DNA of 64,000 bases, from positions 1-64,000 of the forward strand of contig NZ_NBXA01000006.1 of the NCBI RefSeq assembly GCF_003399625.1, given 5' to 3'. Shown in pieces: positions 35,341-44,907 of this stretch (its first letter is position 1; every line of letters starts with the position of its first letter). The position numbers and the translations under genes were made by a program. The notes below the pieces were generated by a model, which saw only the letters and a list, made by a program, of their open reading frames with translations, was not told the origin of the DNA and searched no databases. The DNA is from Subtercola boreus (GTDB taxonomy: Bacteria > Actinomycetota > Actinomycetes > Actinomycetales > Microbacteriaceae).

Positions 35341-35787
35341 GTGCCAGTGAACCCAGACCTTCAGGGGCGCGTCTTCGAGAAGACCGCCCCCTACCTCGTC
35401 GGGCGGGAGAAGATCCGCGAGTTCTCGGCGGCCGTCTTCTCCCAGAGCCCGCTCAACTTCGATGTGGAGGCAGCCGTCGCCGCCGGCTATCCCGACCTCG
35501 TCGCCCCGCCGACCTTCGGCGTGGTCATCCAGGAGCGCACCCTCGCGCAGCTGCTGGCGGACCCCGCCGCCGGCATCGACTTCTCGCGTGTCGTGCACGG
35601 TGACCAGCGCTTCACCTCCACGCGGCCGATCGTCGCGGGCGACGAGCTCACCGCCACTCTCACCGTGGCGAGCGTCAAGCAGCTGGGCGGACACTCGATG
35701 GTGACGAGCGAGTCGTCGATCGTGGATGCGACAGGGGCCCACGTGGTCACCGCCATCTCGACCCTCGTGGTGCGGGGCGACGAATGA
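35341..35787 (+). CDS. MaoC N-terminal (FAS1-like dehydratase) domain protein
   Basis: The protein has 148 residues with a hot-dog fold of the HadA/HadC type: GREKIREFSAAVFSQSPLNF, LVAPPTFGVVI, GDQRFTSTRPIVAGDEL. In actinobacteria this subunit pairs with a MaoC hydratase to form the (3R)-hydroxyacyl-ACP dehydratase of fatty acid elongation. The catalytic residues lie in the partner. GTG 35341 is chosen; GTG 35347 is possible. It overlaps the partner gene by four bases. Confidence 0.85.
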   Translation: MPVNPDLQGRVFEKTAPYLVGREKIREFSAAVFSQSPLNFDVEAAVAAGYPDLVAPPTFGVVIQERTLAQLLADPAAGIDFSRVVHGDQRFTSTRPIVAGDELTATLTVASVKQLGGHSMVTSESSIVDATGAHVVTAISTLVVRGDE

Positions 35788-36278
35788 GCGCCGACAGCAG
35801 CACGCCCGCGCACGGCACCGCTGCCGCCAGCGTCCCCGACTTCGCCGGGCTGGCCGTCGGCGATGTCGTCGCCGAACGCTCCTTCACCCTCACCCGCGAC
35901 TCGCTCGTGCGCTACGCGGGTGCTTCCGGCGACTTCAATCCGATCCACTACCGGGATGACGTCGCGCTCTCCGTCGGGCTCGACGGAGTGCTCGCGCACG
36001 GGATGCTCACCATGGGACTCGCCGTGCAGCCGGTGCTCGACTGGCTCGGCGACCCCTCCCTCGTCGACGACTACCAGGTGCGGTTCACCCGCCCGGTGTT
36101 CGTCGACGCCGAAACCGGGGCGCTCGTGGAGGTGACCGCCAGGGTCGGCCAGCTCGACGCTGCCGCCGGAACAGCGCGGATCGACCTCACCGCGACCGGC
36201 AACGCTCAGACGGTGCTCGGCAAGGCGCAGGTGCGCGTGCACAGCCCCGCCGCGGCCACCCCGAGCGCCTCCGCATGA
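35784..36278 (+). CDS. MaoC family (3R)-hydroxyacyl-ACP dehydratase subunit
   Basis: The protein has 164 residues and the hydratase-2 motif YAGASGDFNPIHYRDD, with the catalytic Asp and His, followed by GVLAHGMLTMGLAVQ. It should dehydrate hydroxyacyl-ACP with the preceding subunit. ATG 35784 overlaps the previous stop (ATGA), and its own stop overlaps the murB start in the same way. This hadA-hadB-murB-like order is common in actinobacteria. Confidence 0.9.
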   Translation: MSADSSTPAHGTAAASVPDFAGLAVGDVVAERSFTLTRDSLVRYAGASGDFNPIHYRDDVALSVGLDGVLAHGMLTMGLAVQPVLDWLGDPSLVDDYQVRFTRPVFVDAETGALVEVTARVGQLDAAAGTARIDLTATGNAQTVLGKAQVRVHSPAAATPSASA

Positions 36279-37372
36279 TCGAACGGCCGGGCCCCGCCCT
36301 GCTCGCCCCGCTCACGACCCTCCGCGTCGGCGGGCCCGCCTCCCGCCTCGTGACCGTCGTCGACGCGCGCGAGCTCATCGAGGTGTGCCTGTCGGTCTGG
36401 GCCGACGAGGAGCCGTGGATGGTGCTCGGCGGAGGCTCGAACGTGGTGGTCTCCGATGACGGGTTCGAGGGCACGGTCATCCACATCGCGTCGCGAGGCG
36501 TGGAGCAGGTCGACTCCGGCCCGCACGATGCGCCCGGCACCGTGCGGGTGCGCGTGCAGGCGGGCGAACCCTGGGACGACCTCGTGGCCTACACCGTGGC
36601 GAACGGGTTGAGGGGTATCGAGGCACTGTCGGGCATCCCCGGGTCGACGGGCGCCTCGCCGGTGCAGAACATCGGTGCATACGGCCAGGAGGTCTCGTCG
36701 GTGCTGGTCGGTGTGGAGTTCCTCGATGGCGAGACCGGCGAGCTGCTGTGGCTCACAACGGAGCAGCTGGGATTCGGGTACCGCACCTCGGTTCTGAAGC
36801 GCGCGCGGCCGGGCGTGGTGGTGTCGCTCGAGCTGCGTCTCAGCCGGGCCGGATCAGACGCCCTGGCCCTCGGCGCCCCGATCGAGTACGACCAGCTCGC
36901 GAACGCCCTCGGCGTGAAGCTCGGTGATCGGGTGGCCCTCGGGGCGGTTCGCGAGGCGGTGCTGCGGCTCCGCGCCTCGAAGGGGATGGTGCTCGACCCC
37001 GCCGATCCCGATTCGGTGAGCGCAGGCTCGTTCTTCACCAACCCGATCGTGACCGAGCAGTTCGCGCGGACGATCCCGCCGGAGGCACCCCGCTGGATCA
37101 CCGAGAGGCAGGCCACGGATGACTCGCCCGAGGTCTACGAGGTGAAGCTCAGTGCGGCGTGGCTGATCGAACACGCCGGGCTCGGCCGGGGCTATTCGCT
37201 GCCCGGCTCCGATGCCGCCATCTCGGGCAAGCACACGCTCGCGCTCGTGAACCGCGGGGGAGCGACGGCCGCCGAGATCGCCGAGCTGGCGCGTTTCGTG
37301 CAGTGGCGGGTGCAGTCCGAGTTCGGTGTGAACCTCGCACCCGAACCGGTGTTCATCGGGTCGTTCGACTAG
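36275..37372 (+). CDS. murB: UDP-N-acetylenolpyruvoylglucosamine reductase
   Basis: The protein has 365 residues. The FAD-binding blocks are LGGGSNVVVSDDGFEGT and LSGIPGSTGASPVQNIGAYGQE. The catalytic Ser lies in SAGSFFTNP. It reduces UDP-GlcNAc-enolpyruvate to UDP-MurNAc in the cytosol, a committed step of peptidoglycan building. ATG 36275 overlaps the previous stop by four bases. It converges on the regulator gene at 37412. Confidence 0.96.
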   Translation: MIERPGPALLAPLTTLRVGGPASRLVTVVDARELIEVCLSVWADEEPWMVLGGGSNVVVSDDGFEGTVIHIASRGVEQVDSGPHDAPGTVRVRVQAGEPWDDLVAYTVANGLRGIEALSGIPGSTGASPVQNIGAYGQEVSSVLVGVEFLDGETGELLWLTTEQLGFGYRTSVLKRARPGVVVSLELRLSRAGSDALALGAPIEYDQLANALGVKLGDRVALGAVREAVLRLRASKGMVLDPADPDSVSAGSFFTNPIVTEQFARTIPPEAPRWITERQATDDSPEVYEVKLSAAWLIEHAGLGRGYSLPGSDAAISGKHTLALVNRGGATAAEIAELARFVQWRVQSEFGVNLAPEPVFIGSFD

Positions 37373-37411
37373 CCAGGCCCGGCGCGCCCGCCCCGCGCGG
37401 CCCGGACCGGG

Positions 37412-38050
37412 TCAGAGCAGCCCGAGCTCCATCGCCCGCGTCACGGCCCGGGTGCGATCGGTCACGCCGAGCTTCTCGAACACGTGACCGAGGTGCGTCT
37501 TCACCGTGGCGTCGCCGATGAACAGCTCCTTCGCGATCTGCGGATTGCTCTGCCCCAGCGCGACGAGCCGCAGCACCTCGGATTCGCGCGCGCTGAGCCG
37601 CGGCGGTGGCGGGGCGACGTCGCGGAGCCGCTCACCCCGCACACGCTCGACGAGCATCGACGCGATGCTCGGGGCGAGCACGGTCTGGCCCCCTGCGACC
37701 GAACGCACTCCGGCCAGGATCTCGTCCTGAGGCGCGGCCTTCACGAGGTAGCCGCTCGCCCCGGCCTCGACGGCCGCGAGGATGTCGTCGTCGGTGTCGT
37801 ACGTCGTCAGAACGAGCACGCGGATGCCCGTTCCCTCCGCCACGATCTCGGCCGTCGCCTCGGCACCGCCGATCCCGGGCATCCGCAGGTCCATGAGCAC
37901 CAGGTCGGGGATGAGCTCCCGAGCCAGCCGCACCGCTTCGAGCCCGTCGACAGCCTGCCCGACCACAGCAATGTCATCGGCCGAGTCGAGCAGTTGGGCG
38001 ATTCCGGCGCGCACGATCGGATGATCGTCGGCCACCACAACGCGGATCAC
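37412..38050 (-). CDS. NarL-type response regulator of the ABC exporter cluster
   Basis: The protein has 212 residues. Receiver: VVADDHPIVRAGI, phosphoacceptor Asp in DLVLMDLRMPG, Lys in YLVKAAP. LuxR helix-turn-helix: LSARESEVLRLVALGQSN through KTHLGHVFEKLGV. GTG 38050 overlaps the kinase stop (GTGA). It should control the exporter genes directly upstream in the same operon. Confidence 0.92.
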   Translation of the reverse strand: MIRVVVADDHPIVRAGIAQLLDSADDIAVVGQAVDGLEAVRLARELIPDLVLMDLRMPGIGGAEATAEIVAEGTGIRVLVLTTYDTDDDILAAVEAGASGYLVKAAPQDEILAGVRSVAGGQTVLAPSIASMLVERVRGERLRDVAPPPPRLSARESEVLRLVALGQSNPQIAKELFIGDATVKTHLGHVFEKLGVTDRTRAVTRAMELGLL

Positions 38051-39240
38051 CGCTGTACCTCCGCGCTCAGCCTCGACGGCAGCGTCACCTGCAGGTGCAC
38101 GCCGCCAGAGGGAGCCGTTCCGAGTGCGAGGGTGCCGCCGACGAGCGACAGGCGCTGTTGCATGCCGGCCAGGCCGAATCCCTCGCCCGGGGACCGGTCC
38201 GGTGCGATGCCGGTGCCGTTGTCGCCGATCGTCAGGCAGACGACGCCGGATGCGCCCGACGTCAGCCGCACCGTCACCTCCGAGGCTCCCGAGTGCTTCC
38301 GCACGTTCGCCAGCGCTTCCTGCGCCGAGCGGAGCAGCACCACCTCGACCTCGTTCGGCTCGGGTACGTATCCCGACGTGTCGAGCGTGATGCTCACGCC
38401 GGTCTCCCGGCTGAACCGGGCGATGACCCTGTCGAGTGCGGGAAGGAGGCCTCCGTTCACGTCGACGGGTGCACTCGCGGCCACCAGTGCCCGCGTCTCG
38501 ACGAGAGCTTCGCGGGCGATGTCCTCGATCAGCTGGAGATCATCGCTGATGACCGGCAGATCATCCGGAAGCGACCGGCGGGTGCGCTCGGCGACCATCA
38601 CCAGGCCGGTCAGGCTCTGCGCGATGGTGTCGTGGATCTCGCCGGCCAGTCGTTCCCGCTCGCTGACGATTCCGCTGTCTCGGTTCAGGATGGCAAGCTC
38701 CGCCTGGGTCGCCCGAAGCTCGTCGAGCAGGCGGGTGTTCTCCTGCCCCTGGTGGAGCGCGAAGGTGAACCAGATGCCGAGGGCGAGGCTGAAGACCAGC
38801 GAGATGGCCTCGACGGCCACAGCTTGGCCGACGGCCGGCGCGGAGGTACCGGTGGAGACCAGGAAGCCGAGTGTCACCCCGACAGCGAGCACGATGTTGA
38901 GCAGGATCGCCCGCCGCGTCGGGTCGATCGAGAACCAGATGACGGGAAAGGTGATGGCCTGGAGGGTGGCCATCGACGGGTCGAAAGCCGTGCCGACGGC
39001 GGTGTAGGCGATGGCGAGCAGTGGGAAGACCAGTGCCGCGCGCGAGGTCGAGCTCGCCCGGTCGGTGCGCACGTCGAGGCTCCGCCACCCGAACGCGGCG
39101 TAGCCGATGGCCAGCACCGCGAGACAGATCCAGGCCCCGACCGCGCCCCCCGGTGACTCCGCGGCGTCCGCGAGCACGATCAGGGCCAGCATGAGCACCG
39201 TCACCCCCACCGCGAGGTGCCACCAGCTGAACCGCGTCAC
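38047..39240 (-). CDS. Sensor histidine kinase, HisKA_3 type
   Basis: The protein has 397 residues. Six hydrophobic segments fill about residues 5-170. The phosphorylation site is RLAGEIHDTIAQSLTG, and the ATPase domain has SAQEALANVRKHSGA and DNGTGIAPD with EGFGLAGMQQRL. The start is GTG 39240, right after the permease stop. With the regulator it resembles the LiaS/DesK-type pairs that watch over exporters or membrane state. Confidence 0.92.
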   Translation of the reverse strand: MTRFSWWHLAVGVTVLMLALIVLADAAESPGGAVGAWICLAVLAIGYAAFGWRSLDVRTDRASSTSRAALVFPLLAIAYTAVGTAFDPSMATLQAITFPVIWFSIDPTRRAILLNIVLAVGVTLGFLVSTGTSAPAVGQAVAVEAISLVFSLALGIWFTFALHQGQENTRLLDELRATQAELAILNRDSGIVSERERLAGEIHDTIAQSLTGLVMVAERTRRSLPDDLPVISDDLQLIEDIAREALVETRALVAASAPVDVNGGLLPALDRVIARFSRETGVSITLDTSGYVPEPNEVEVVLLRSAQEALANVRKHSGASEVTVRLTSGASGVVCLTIGDNGTGIAPDRSPGEGFGLAGMQQRLSLVGGTLALGTAPSGGVHLQVTLPSRLSAEVQR

Positions 39241-39241
39241 G

Positions 39242-40123
39242 TCAGCTGTCCTTTCGGATCCAGCGGAACGTCAGCCGGCACACCACCAGGCCGGCCACCA
39301 GCCACACGAGAAGGGCGATCGCGACCGAACCCAGATCCCAGACGCCGCCGGGTTCGACCGCGGCGAACGACTCGGGCAGGAACACCGCCCGCATCCCCTG
39401 GCCCATCCACTTCAGCGGGAAGATACCGGCCACGTTCTGCAGCCAGTCGGGCAGCAGCGAGAACTGCAGGTACACCCCGGAGATGAACTGCAGGATCAGG
39501 ATCGGCGGAATGATCACCGCGGTGGCGCTCTTGCCGCTGCGGGGCAGGCGTGAGATCGCGATGCCGAGCACTGCCGAGGTGGCGATGCCGAGAACGTAGA
39601 CCCAGGCGAACGTCATCCAGCTTCCGCCGTCGGTGGGCAGGGCCACGCCGAAGACCACACTCGCCACCAGAAGCAGCAGACCGATCTGCAGCACGCTGGT
39701 CACGAAGACCTGCCCCATCTTGCCGAAGAAGTAGGAGAGCACGGGCAGGGGGGTGCCGCCGAGGCGTTTGAGGGTGCCGTCGCTGCGTTCGTTCGCGATG
39801 TCCACGCCGAGGTTCTGCACGCCGGAGAGCAGGATGCCCGCGGCGATCATCCCCGGCAGGTACGCCGCAGCCTGGCTGATGCCCCCGGTGCCGTCGGGAT
39901 TGGCGCCGACGTTCCCCATGCCCTGGAAGGCGACGGAGAAGATCGTGAGCATGATGACGGGAAAGAGGAAGGTGAAGAAGAGCGTGTCGGTCTGGCGGAA
40001 GTAGACGCGCGTCTCGTAGGCGATGCGGCTGGCGCCGAGCCGGAGGGTGCGACCGACGCCGAATCCGGCGGAGGGGCTGCCGGGGTTGCCGGGGCCGGGG
40101 CTTGTGCGGTTGAGGGCGGTCAT
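39242..40123 (-). CDS. ABC-2 type transporter permease
   Basis: The protein has 293 residues and six hydrophobic segments: TLFFTFLFPVIMLTIFSVAF, AAAYLPGMIAAGILLSGV, PVLSYFFGKMGQVFV, and others. It has the ABC2 signature ANERSDGTLKRLGGTPLPV. With the adjoining ATPase it would export a drug, lipid or antibiotic. ATG 40123 overlaps the ATPase stop by four bases. An antibiotic-resistance role is likely for this family but the substrate is unknown. Confidence 0.92.
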   Translation of the reverse strand: MTALNRTSPGPGNPGSPSAGFGVGRTLRLGASRIAYETRVYFRQTDTLFFTFLFPVIMLTIFSVAFQGMGNVGANPDGTGGISQAAAYLPGMIAAGILLSGVQNLGVDIANERSDGTLKRLGGTPLPVLSYFFGKMGQVFVTSVLQIGLLLLVASVVFGVALPTDGGSWMTFAWVYVLGIATSAVLGIAISRLPRSGKSATAVIIPPILILQFISGVYLQFSLLPDWLQNVAGIFPLKWMGQGMRAVFLPESFAAVEPGGVWDLGSVAIALLVWLVAGLVVCRLTFRWIRKDS

Positions 40124-40992
40124 GCGGGCACCTGTTCCTGTTCTGACTCATAGCTGCTGACGAGTTCGAGGTAGATGTCCTCGAGGCTCGGCCTCACGAT
40201 TTCGAGCGCTCGGGGTTCGCCGAGGCGGGCGAACAGGTCGGCGACGACGCGTCCGGGGTCAGGTGTGCGGTGCTCCCGCACCACGCCGTTCTCACTCCAG
40301 CGCACGATGGGTACCCGCGCTTCATCCGGCCCCAGGGTGTGCACCGGGCCGATGTCCACGAGCTCACCGCCGGCCACCACCGCAGCCCTGTCGCTGAGCT
40401 GGGCTGCCTCATCGAGGTAGTGGGTGGTGAGCAGGATGGTCGTTCCGTCGCGCTTCAGGCCGCGGATGAGCTCCCAGAACGCCCGGCGGGCCTCCGGGTC
40501 GAAGCCGGTGGTCGGTTCGTCCAGGAAGAGCAACTCGGGCCGGCCCACGACCCCGAGCGCGACATCCACCCGCCTCCGTTGCCCGCCGGAGAGGTTCTTG
40601 ATGCGGGTGCCGGCCTTCTGCTCGAGGCCGACGGCGGCGATCACCTCGTCGACACTCCGCGGGTCGGGGTAGAGGTTCGCGAACTGGGTGAGCTGCTCCC
40701 GCACGGTGACGTTTCCGCTCTCGCCGGAGGACTGCAGCACGATCCCGAGCTTCGCCTTCCACTCCAGCCCGCCGTGCTGCGGATCGACGCCGAGCACCCT
40801 CGCCTCGCCGCCTGTGCGGTCGCGGTAGCCCTCGAGGATCTCGATCGTGGTGCTCTTGCCGGCGCCGTTCGGGCCGAGCAGGGCGAACGTCTCGCCGCGC
40901 GCGATGTCGAAGGTGACGCCTTTGAGGGCTCGAAAGGCGCCGTAGCTCTTCGTGAGCCCTTCGACGCTCACGGCGGTGTCTGCTGAAGTCAT
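40120..40992 (-). CDS. ABC transporter ATP-binding protein (drug/lipid exporter type)
   Basis: The protein has 290 residues. Walker A GPNGAGKST, Q-loop, signature LSGGQRRRVDVALG, Walker B LLFLDEPT, and H-loop TTHYLDEA. The long C-terminal tail is of the DrrA/CcmA exporter kind. ATG 40992 is chosen because the extra eight codons upstream lack a ribosome site. It heads the four-gene operon of ATPase, permease, kinase and regulator. Confidence 0.93.
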   Translation of the reverse strand: MTSADTAVSVEGLTKSYGAFRALKGVTFDIARGETFALLGPNGAGKSTTIEILEGYRDRTGGEARVLGVDPQHGGLEWKAKLGIVLQSSGESGNVTVREQLTQFANLYPDPRSVDEVIAAVGLEQKAGTRIKNLSGGQRRRVDVALGVVGRPELLFLDEPTTGFDPEARRAFWELIRGLKRDGTTILLTTHYLDEAAQLSDRAAVVAGGELVDIGPVHTLGPDEARVPIVRWSENGVVREHRTPDPGRVVADLFARLGEPRALEIVRPSLEDIYLELVSSYESEQEQVPA

Positions 40993-41170
40993 GTACCCAT
41001 CGTGGCGTGCCCGCACGCCGAGCGACAGTCTCCACCCTGCCGACCCGGGTATCCCCCAAATGGAGGATGCCGGGCACGAAAGCGGGAGCTCTTTGTGTCT
41101 CTGGCCTACACTGACTTCATTCTGTAAGAATTTGTCAGTAATCGGATGACGAACGAACTGAGGTGGAGAG

Positions 41171-42091
41171 ATGCTGCTGCCAGTCCCTGAGGAAATTGTC
41201 CGCTACCGCATGAATTTCGCGAATGCCGGCCTGGCGCTCGCCCACGGCGATCCGGGCGACGACGAACACCAGGACCTGGTGCAGGCCGTCGCGTCCGAGC
41301 ACCTGTCACCGGCCGAGGCGGTGGCGCTGACCTGCGAGCGCCACGGGGTGGGGCTCAGCGACGATGCCGGGCCCGTGATCCAGAAGTGGGAGGACTACCT
41401 CATCCCCGGTTCGACAGCGCTCCGCAGTCGCATCGTCGACGACGATCACCCGCTCGGCATCGAGGATCCCGAACTCTTCCGCACCGTCGAGCAGCAGATC
41501 TCGCGGTTCCGGCTCGTCGCGACGACCATCGACCCCGTGCCGGGTCCGCTCGACTACACGTTCTTCAAGGCGGTGCACCGCCGGCTGTTCCAGGACGTCT
41601 ACACCTGGGCGGGCGAGCAGCGCGTCGGCCCCGAGACGGCGATGGTTCGCTTCGCTCCGGATGCCGTGAACTTCGCTCCGGGCGATCCTGCCGCTCCTGC
41701 TGTGAAGTACCAGTACTTCGCCGGCCCCGACATCGCCGAGGCGATCGAGATGCAGTTCACACTGCTGGTCGACCTCGCCGAACGCCGTGACATGCCCCGC
41801 GAGGAGATGATCAGTCGCATGGGCGAGCACGGCGGTGAGATGAACACGATCCACGCGTTCCGCGACGGCCACAGCCGCACGCTGTGGGTCTACGCGATGA
41901 GATTCTTCGACACCGTCGGCTACCCGACCGATCCCGCCAACTTCCTCGTCGGCAACCCGCTTCGCGACCGCATCGTGCACGCTCGCTACCAGAACCAGGC
42001 CACGACGCTGCTCGACGGCTACGAGGGCACCCTCGACGACGCGCTGAGCCAGGGTGACGGCCACCAGCCGGCCCGCGTCACGACCCGCTGA
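41171..42091 (+). CDS. Fic/DOC-fold protein with altered active-site motif (Fic1)
   Basis: The protein has 306 residues. The Fic core is recognised by HRRLFQDVYTWAGEQR and by the motif HAFRDGHSR near residues 228-236, which keeps the catalytic His and Asp of HxFx(D/E)GN(G/K)R but replaces Asn by His and the following Gly by Ser. The N-terminal region (about 1-100) is shared with the next gene. Fic enzymes transfer AMP or another phosphate group to target hydroxyls. The changed motif may lower or alter activity. ATG 41171 follows ggtggag. It lies beside a close paralogue and is probably co-transcribed. Confidence 0.85.
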   Translation: MLLPVPEEIVRYRMNFANAGLALAHGDPGDDEHQDLVQAVASEHLSPAEAVALTCERHGVGLSDDAGPVIQKWEDYLIPGSTALRSRIVDDDHPLGIEDPELFRTVEQQISRFRLVATTIDPVPGPLDYTFFKAVHRRLFQDVYTWAGEQRVGPETAMVRFAPDAVNFAPGDPAAPAVKYQYFAGPDIAEAIEMQFTLLVDLAERRDMPREEMISRMGEHGGEMNTIHAFRDGHSRTLWVYAMRFFDTVGYPTDPANFLVGNPLRDRIVHARYQNQATTLLDGYEGTLDDALSQGDGHQPARVTTR

Positions 42092-42104
42092 GCGAAGGGA
42101 TCCG

Positions 42105-43004
42105 ATGCGATCAGAACTGAAGCGCCGGCTGGATGCGGCCGATGCCGCGCTGGCGTTCGTCAACGTCGGCCCGGGCGACGCGCGACATCGATCCCTTGTC
42201 GAAGGCGTCGCCGCCGAGAGACTGTCGACGGAGCAGGCCGTGCTGTACACGGTCGACCAGCACGGTCTGCGCATCGACTCCCGCCGGGCTCCCGCCGTCC
42301 GCTCCTTCGATGACTACCTGATCCCCGGCACGTTCGTTCTTCGCAATCGATTGGTCGATGAGCTTCACCCCGACGGAATCGACGATGCGGAGCTGCTGTC
42401 CCTGCTCGAACGGCAGATCTCCCGGTTGCGTATCGTCGAGCTCGAGATCCGGCCGGTGCGCGGGCACTTCGACTACGAGCATCTCAAGCAGGTGCACCGC
42501 CGTATGTTCGGCGACATCTTCTTCTGGGCCGGTGAGGAGCGTGTCGGCCCGGAGACTGCGATGATCAGGTTCGCGCCCGATGCCGCCAACCACGCGCCGG
42601 GCGATCCTGCCGCGCCGATGACGAAGTACAGCTACTTCAGTGGCCCCGAGATCGCCGAGGCCGCGTCGGTTCAGTGCGCTCAGCTCAGCCATCTCGCGTC
42701 CCGCTCAGACCTCGGGCGCAATCGGTTCTTCGACCTCGTCGCCGAGCACGGGGGCGAACTCAACGTCGTCCACCCCTTTCGGGACGGCAACCTGAGGGCC
42801 CTCTGGCAGTACGCCGCACAGTTGGAGGAGCAGGCCGGGTATCCGATCGACACGGCAGGTTTCCTGAAGGAGACCCGAGCTCACTCCGTCGCCATGCACG
42901 CGGCGTTCCACTTCCAGGCCACGAATGACAACGACGTGATGTTCCACCTGATGGACGGGGGGCTCCCGCAGGCCCAGACGGCGCGGACCCTGCCGCCCGG
43001 CTAG
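42105..43004 (+). CDS. Fic/DOC-fold protein, near-canonical motif (Fic2)
   Basis: The protein has 299 residues and is a tandem paralogue of the preceding gene; both share the blocks [43 protein letters not shown] and [10 protein letters not shown]. Its motif is [12 protein letters not shown] (223-234): His, Asp, Gly, Asn and Arg are kept, with Leu for the second Gly and no second Arg. It is the likelier active member of the pair. ATG 42105 follows gaaggga, 13 bases after the Fic1 stop. No inhibitory (S/T)xxxE(G/N) helix is obvious. Its end overlaps the converging aminotransferase gene by four bases. Confidence 0.87.
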   Translation: MRSELKRRLDAADAALAFVNVGPGDARHRSLVEGVAAERLSTEQAVLYTVDQHGLRIDSRRAPAVRSFDDYLIPGTFVLRNRLVDELHPDGIDDAELLSLLERQISRLRIVELEIRPVRGHFDYEHLKQVHRRMFGDIFFWAGEERVGPETAMIRFAPDAANHAPGDPAAPMTKYSYFSGPEIAEAASVQCAQLSHLASRSDLGRNRFFDLVAEHGGELNVVHPFRDGNLRALWQYAAQLEEQAGYPIDTAGFLKETRAHSVAMHAAFHFQATNDNDVMFHLMDGGLPQAQTARTLPPG

Positions 43005-44203
43005 GCCGAGAAGAGGCGCTGCATGCGCGCCACGCCCTCCGCCAGTGCGTCGTCGCCGAGCGCGTACGACATGCGGATGTAGCCACTCGGACCGAAGGCC
43101 TCGCCCGGGATGACGGCCACTTCGGCCTGCTCGAGGATGAGGTCGGCCAGCTCGAGCGAGGTCGTCGGCGTGACGCCGCCCCACGTGCGGTTCAGCAGCC
43201 CGCTCACATCGGGATAGACGTAGAAGGCGCCCTCGGGTGTGGGTGCGTGGAGGCCCGGGATCTGGTTCAGCCCGCTGACGATGGCCTTCCGTCGGCGGTC
43301 GAAGGCCTCGCGCATCGCGGCAACCGCGTCCTGCGGGCCGGTGAGGGCCGCGATCGCCGCCCGCTGCGAGATGTTCGACACGTTCGACGAGAGGTGCGAC
43401 TGCAGGTTCGCGGCGGCCTTGATGGCATCGGCCGGCCCGACCATCCAGCCGACCCGCCATCCGGTCATCGCGTATGTCTTTGCCACACCGTTCACCAGGA
43501 TGGTGCGGTCTGCGAGAGCGGGAACCGCTTCGACGATCGACTGGGCGACGACGCCGTCGTAGGTGAGGTTCTGGTAGATCTCGTCGGAGATCACCCAGAG
43601 GCCGTTCGCCTCGGCCCATTCGCCGATCTCGCGGGTCTGGGCGGGGGAGTACACCGCTCCGGTCGGGTTCGACGGCGAGACGAAGAGCAGCACCTTCGTG
43701 CGCTCGGTGCGGGCGGCTTCGAGCTGGTCGACGGTGACGAGGTAGCCCTGGTCGCTGCCCGCGAAGACCTCGACGGTCACGCCGCCGGCGAGCGCGATGG
43801 CCTCGGGGTACGTGGTCCAGTAGGGGGTCGGCACCAGTACCTCGTCGCCCGGGTCGAGCAGGGTGGCGAACGACTGGTAGACCGCCTGCTTGCCGCCGTT
43901 GGTCACGATGATCTGCGACGGCGAGACCTCGAGACCGCTGTCGCGGAGCGTCTTGGCGGCGATGGCCTCACGGAGTTCCGGCAGGCCGACCGCGGGCGTG
44001 TAGCGGTGGTTCTTCGGGTCGCGGGCGGCGGCGACCGCCGCTTCCACAATGAAGTCCGGCGTCGCGAAGTCGGGCTCGCCAGCCGCGAAGCTGATGACCG
44101 GCCGGCCCGCTGCCTGCAGGGCCTTGGCCTTGGCGTCGACCTTGAGGGTCGCAGATTCGGCGATGGACGAGATGCGGTGCGAGATGCGGGTACGTTCGGT
44201 CAC
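43001..44203 (-). CDS. Class I aminotransferase, aspartate aminotransferase-like
   Basis: The protein has 400 residues. PLP-binding Lys is in [18 protein letters not shown]. Other blocks are [45 protein letters not shown] and the substrate-binding Arg in GYIRMSYA. It should transfer amino groups between aspartate (or a similar amino acid) and 2-oxoglutarate. ATG start at 44203 sits 29 bases after a flavin reductase gene. Confidence 0.93.
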   Translation of the reverse strand: MTERTRISHRISSIAESATLKVDAKAKALQAAGRPVISFAAGEPDFATPDFIVEAAVAAARDPKNHRYTPAVGLPELREAIAAKTLRDSGLEVSPSQIIVTNGGKQAVYQSFATLLDPGDEVLVPTPYWTTYPEAIALAGGVTVEVFAGSDQGYLVTVDQLEAARTERTKVLLFVSPSNPTGAVYSPAQTREIGEWAEANGLWVISDEIYQNLTYDGVVAQSIVEAVPALADRTILVNGVAKTYAMTGWRVGWMVGPADAIKAAANLQSHLSSNVSNISQRAAIAALTGPQDAVAAMREAFDRRRKAIVSGLNQIPGLHAPTPEGAFYVYPDVSGLLNRTWGGVTPTTSLELADLILEQAEVAVIPGEAFGPSGYIRMSYALGDDALAEGVARMQRLFSA

Positions 44204-44232
44204 CCGACAAGCCTACCGATCTGAGCCTCGCG

Positions 44233-44844
44233 TCACTGGATCTTGGAGCCTTCGTCCAGCCGGTGCCACGTGCGGTTGTGGTACACCAGCGGATGCGCCT
44301 GGGCGGCATCGGCTTCGGCGGCGCCGGGATCGGGTGCGAACGTCTCGAGAGCCTGCACGGCGACGACGGTCGAACCACCGGCCTCCATCCTGTTGACGAT
44401 CCGCCCGCGGATCCAGGCGTGCGCCGCCGGAAAATACGGCTCGCCGGTCGGCAGCCGTTTCCAGATGCTGGTGTCGGCGAACCGGTCGATGCCGCTGGTG
44501 GCGCCGAGCTTGGCGATGTCGAGCTGGTCGGCTCCGAGGAGGTGCACCACGACGGTGTCGGCACGGCGGATGGTCGGGGTGCTCGATGAGAGCTCGGAGA
44601 TCGAGAACACCAGCAGGGGAGGCGCGACGCTCACCGAGAACACCGAGGTCGCGGTCAGGGCGACCGGGCCGTCGCCTGCATCGGCGGTGATCACTGCGAC
44701 GCCGGCCGGGTGGTTGCGGAAAGCGGCCTTGAACTGGTCGGGCGTGACCGTGCCCGAGCTCGGGTGCGCCACGATGTTGTTCTCGTGCAGTACCGCGTGT
44801 TCGGAGGTTTCCTGCGAGTCAGTCGGTTCTTGCGGATCGGTCAC
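44233..44844 (-). CDS. Flavin reductase (FMN-binding split barrel) family protein
   Basis: The protein has 203 residues. The split-barrel core is shown by FRNHPAGVAVITAD, ALTATSVFSVSVAPPLLVFS and HAWIRGRIVNRMEAGG. These small proteins reduce FMN for partner monooxygenases or bind flavin themselves. The start is GTG 44844 with no good ribosome site, and the first 30 residues are acidic and linker-like, so a later start is possible. No monooxygenase gene adjoins it. Confidence 0.85.
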   Translation of the reverse strand: MTDPQEPTDSQETSEHAVLHENNIVAHPSSGTVTPDQFKAAFRNHPAGVAVITADAGDGPVALTATSVFSVSVAPPLLVFSISELSSSTPTIRRADTVVVHLLGADQLDIAKLGATSGIDRFADTSIWKRLPTGEPYFPAAHAWIRGRIVNRMEAGGSTVVAVQALETFAPDPGAAEADAAQAHPLVYHNRTWHRLDEGSKIQ

Positions 44845-44907
44845 AGAGAAAGCCTACGTCCGCCCCTGAGGCACGAACGCCCCGGGCGTCACAGAAGGTC
44901 ATCCCCG

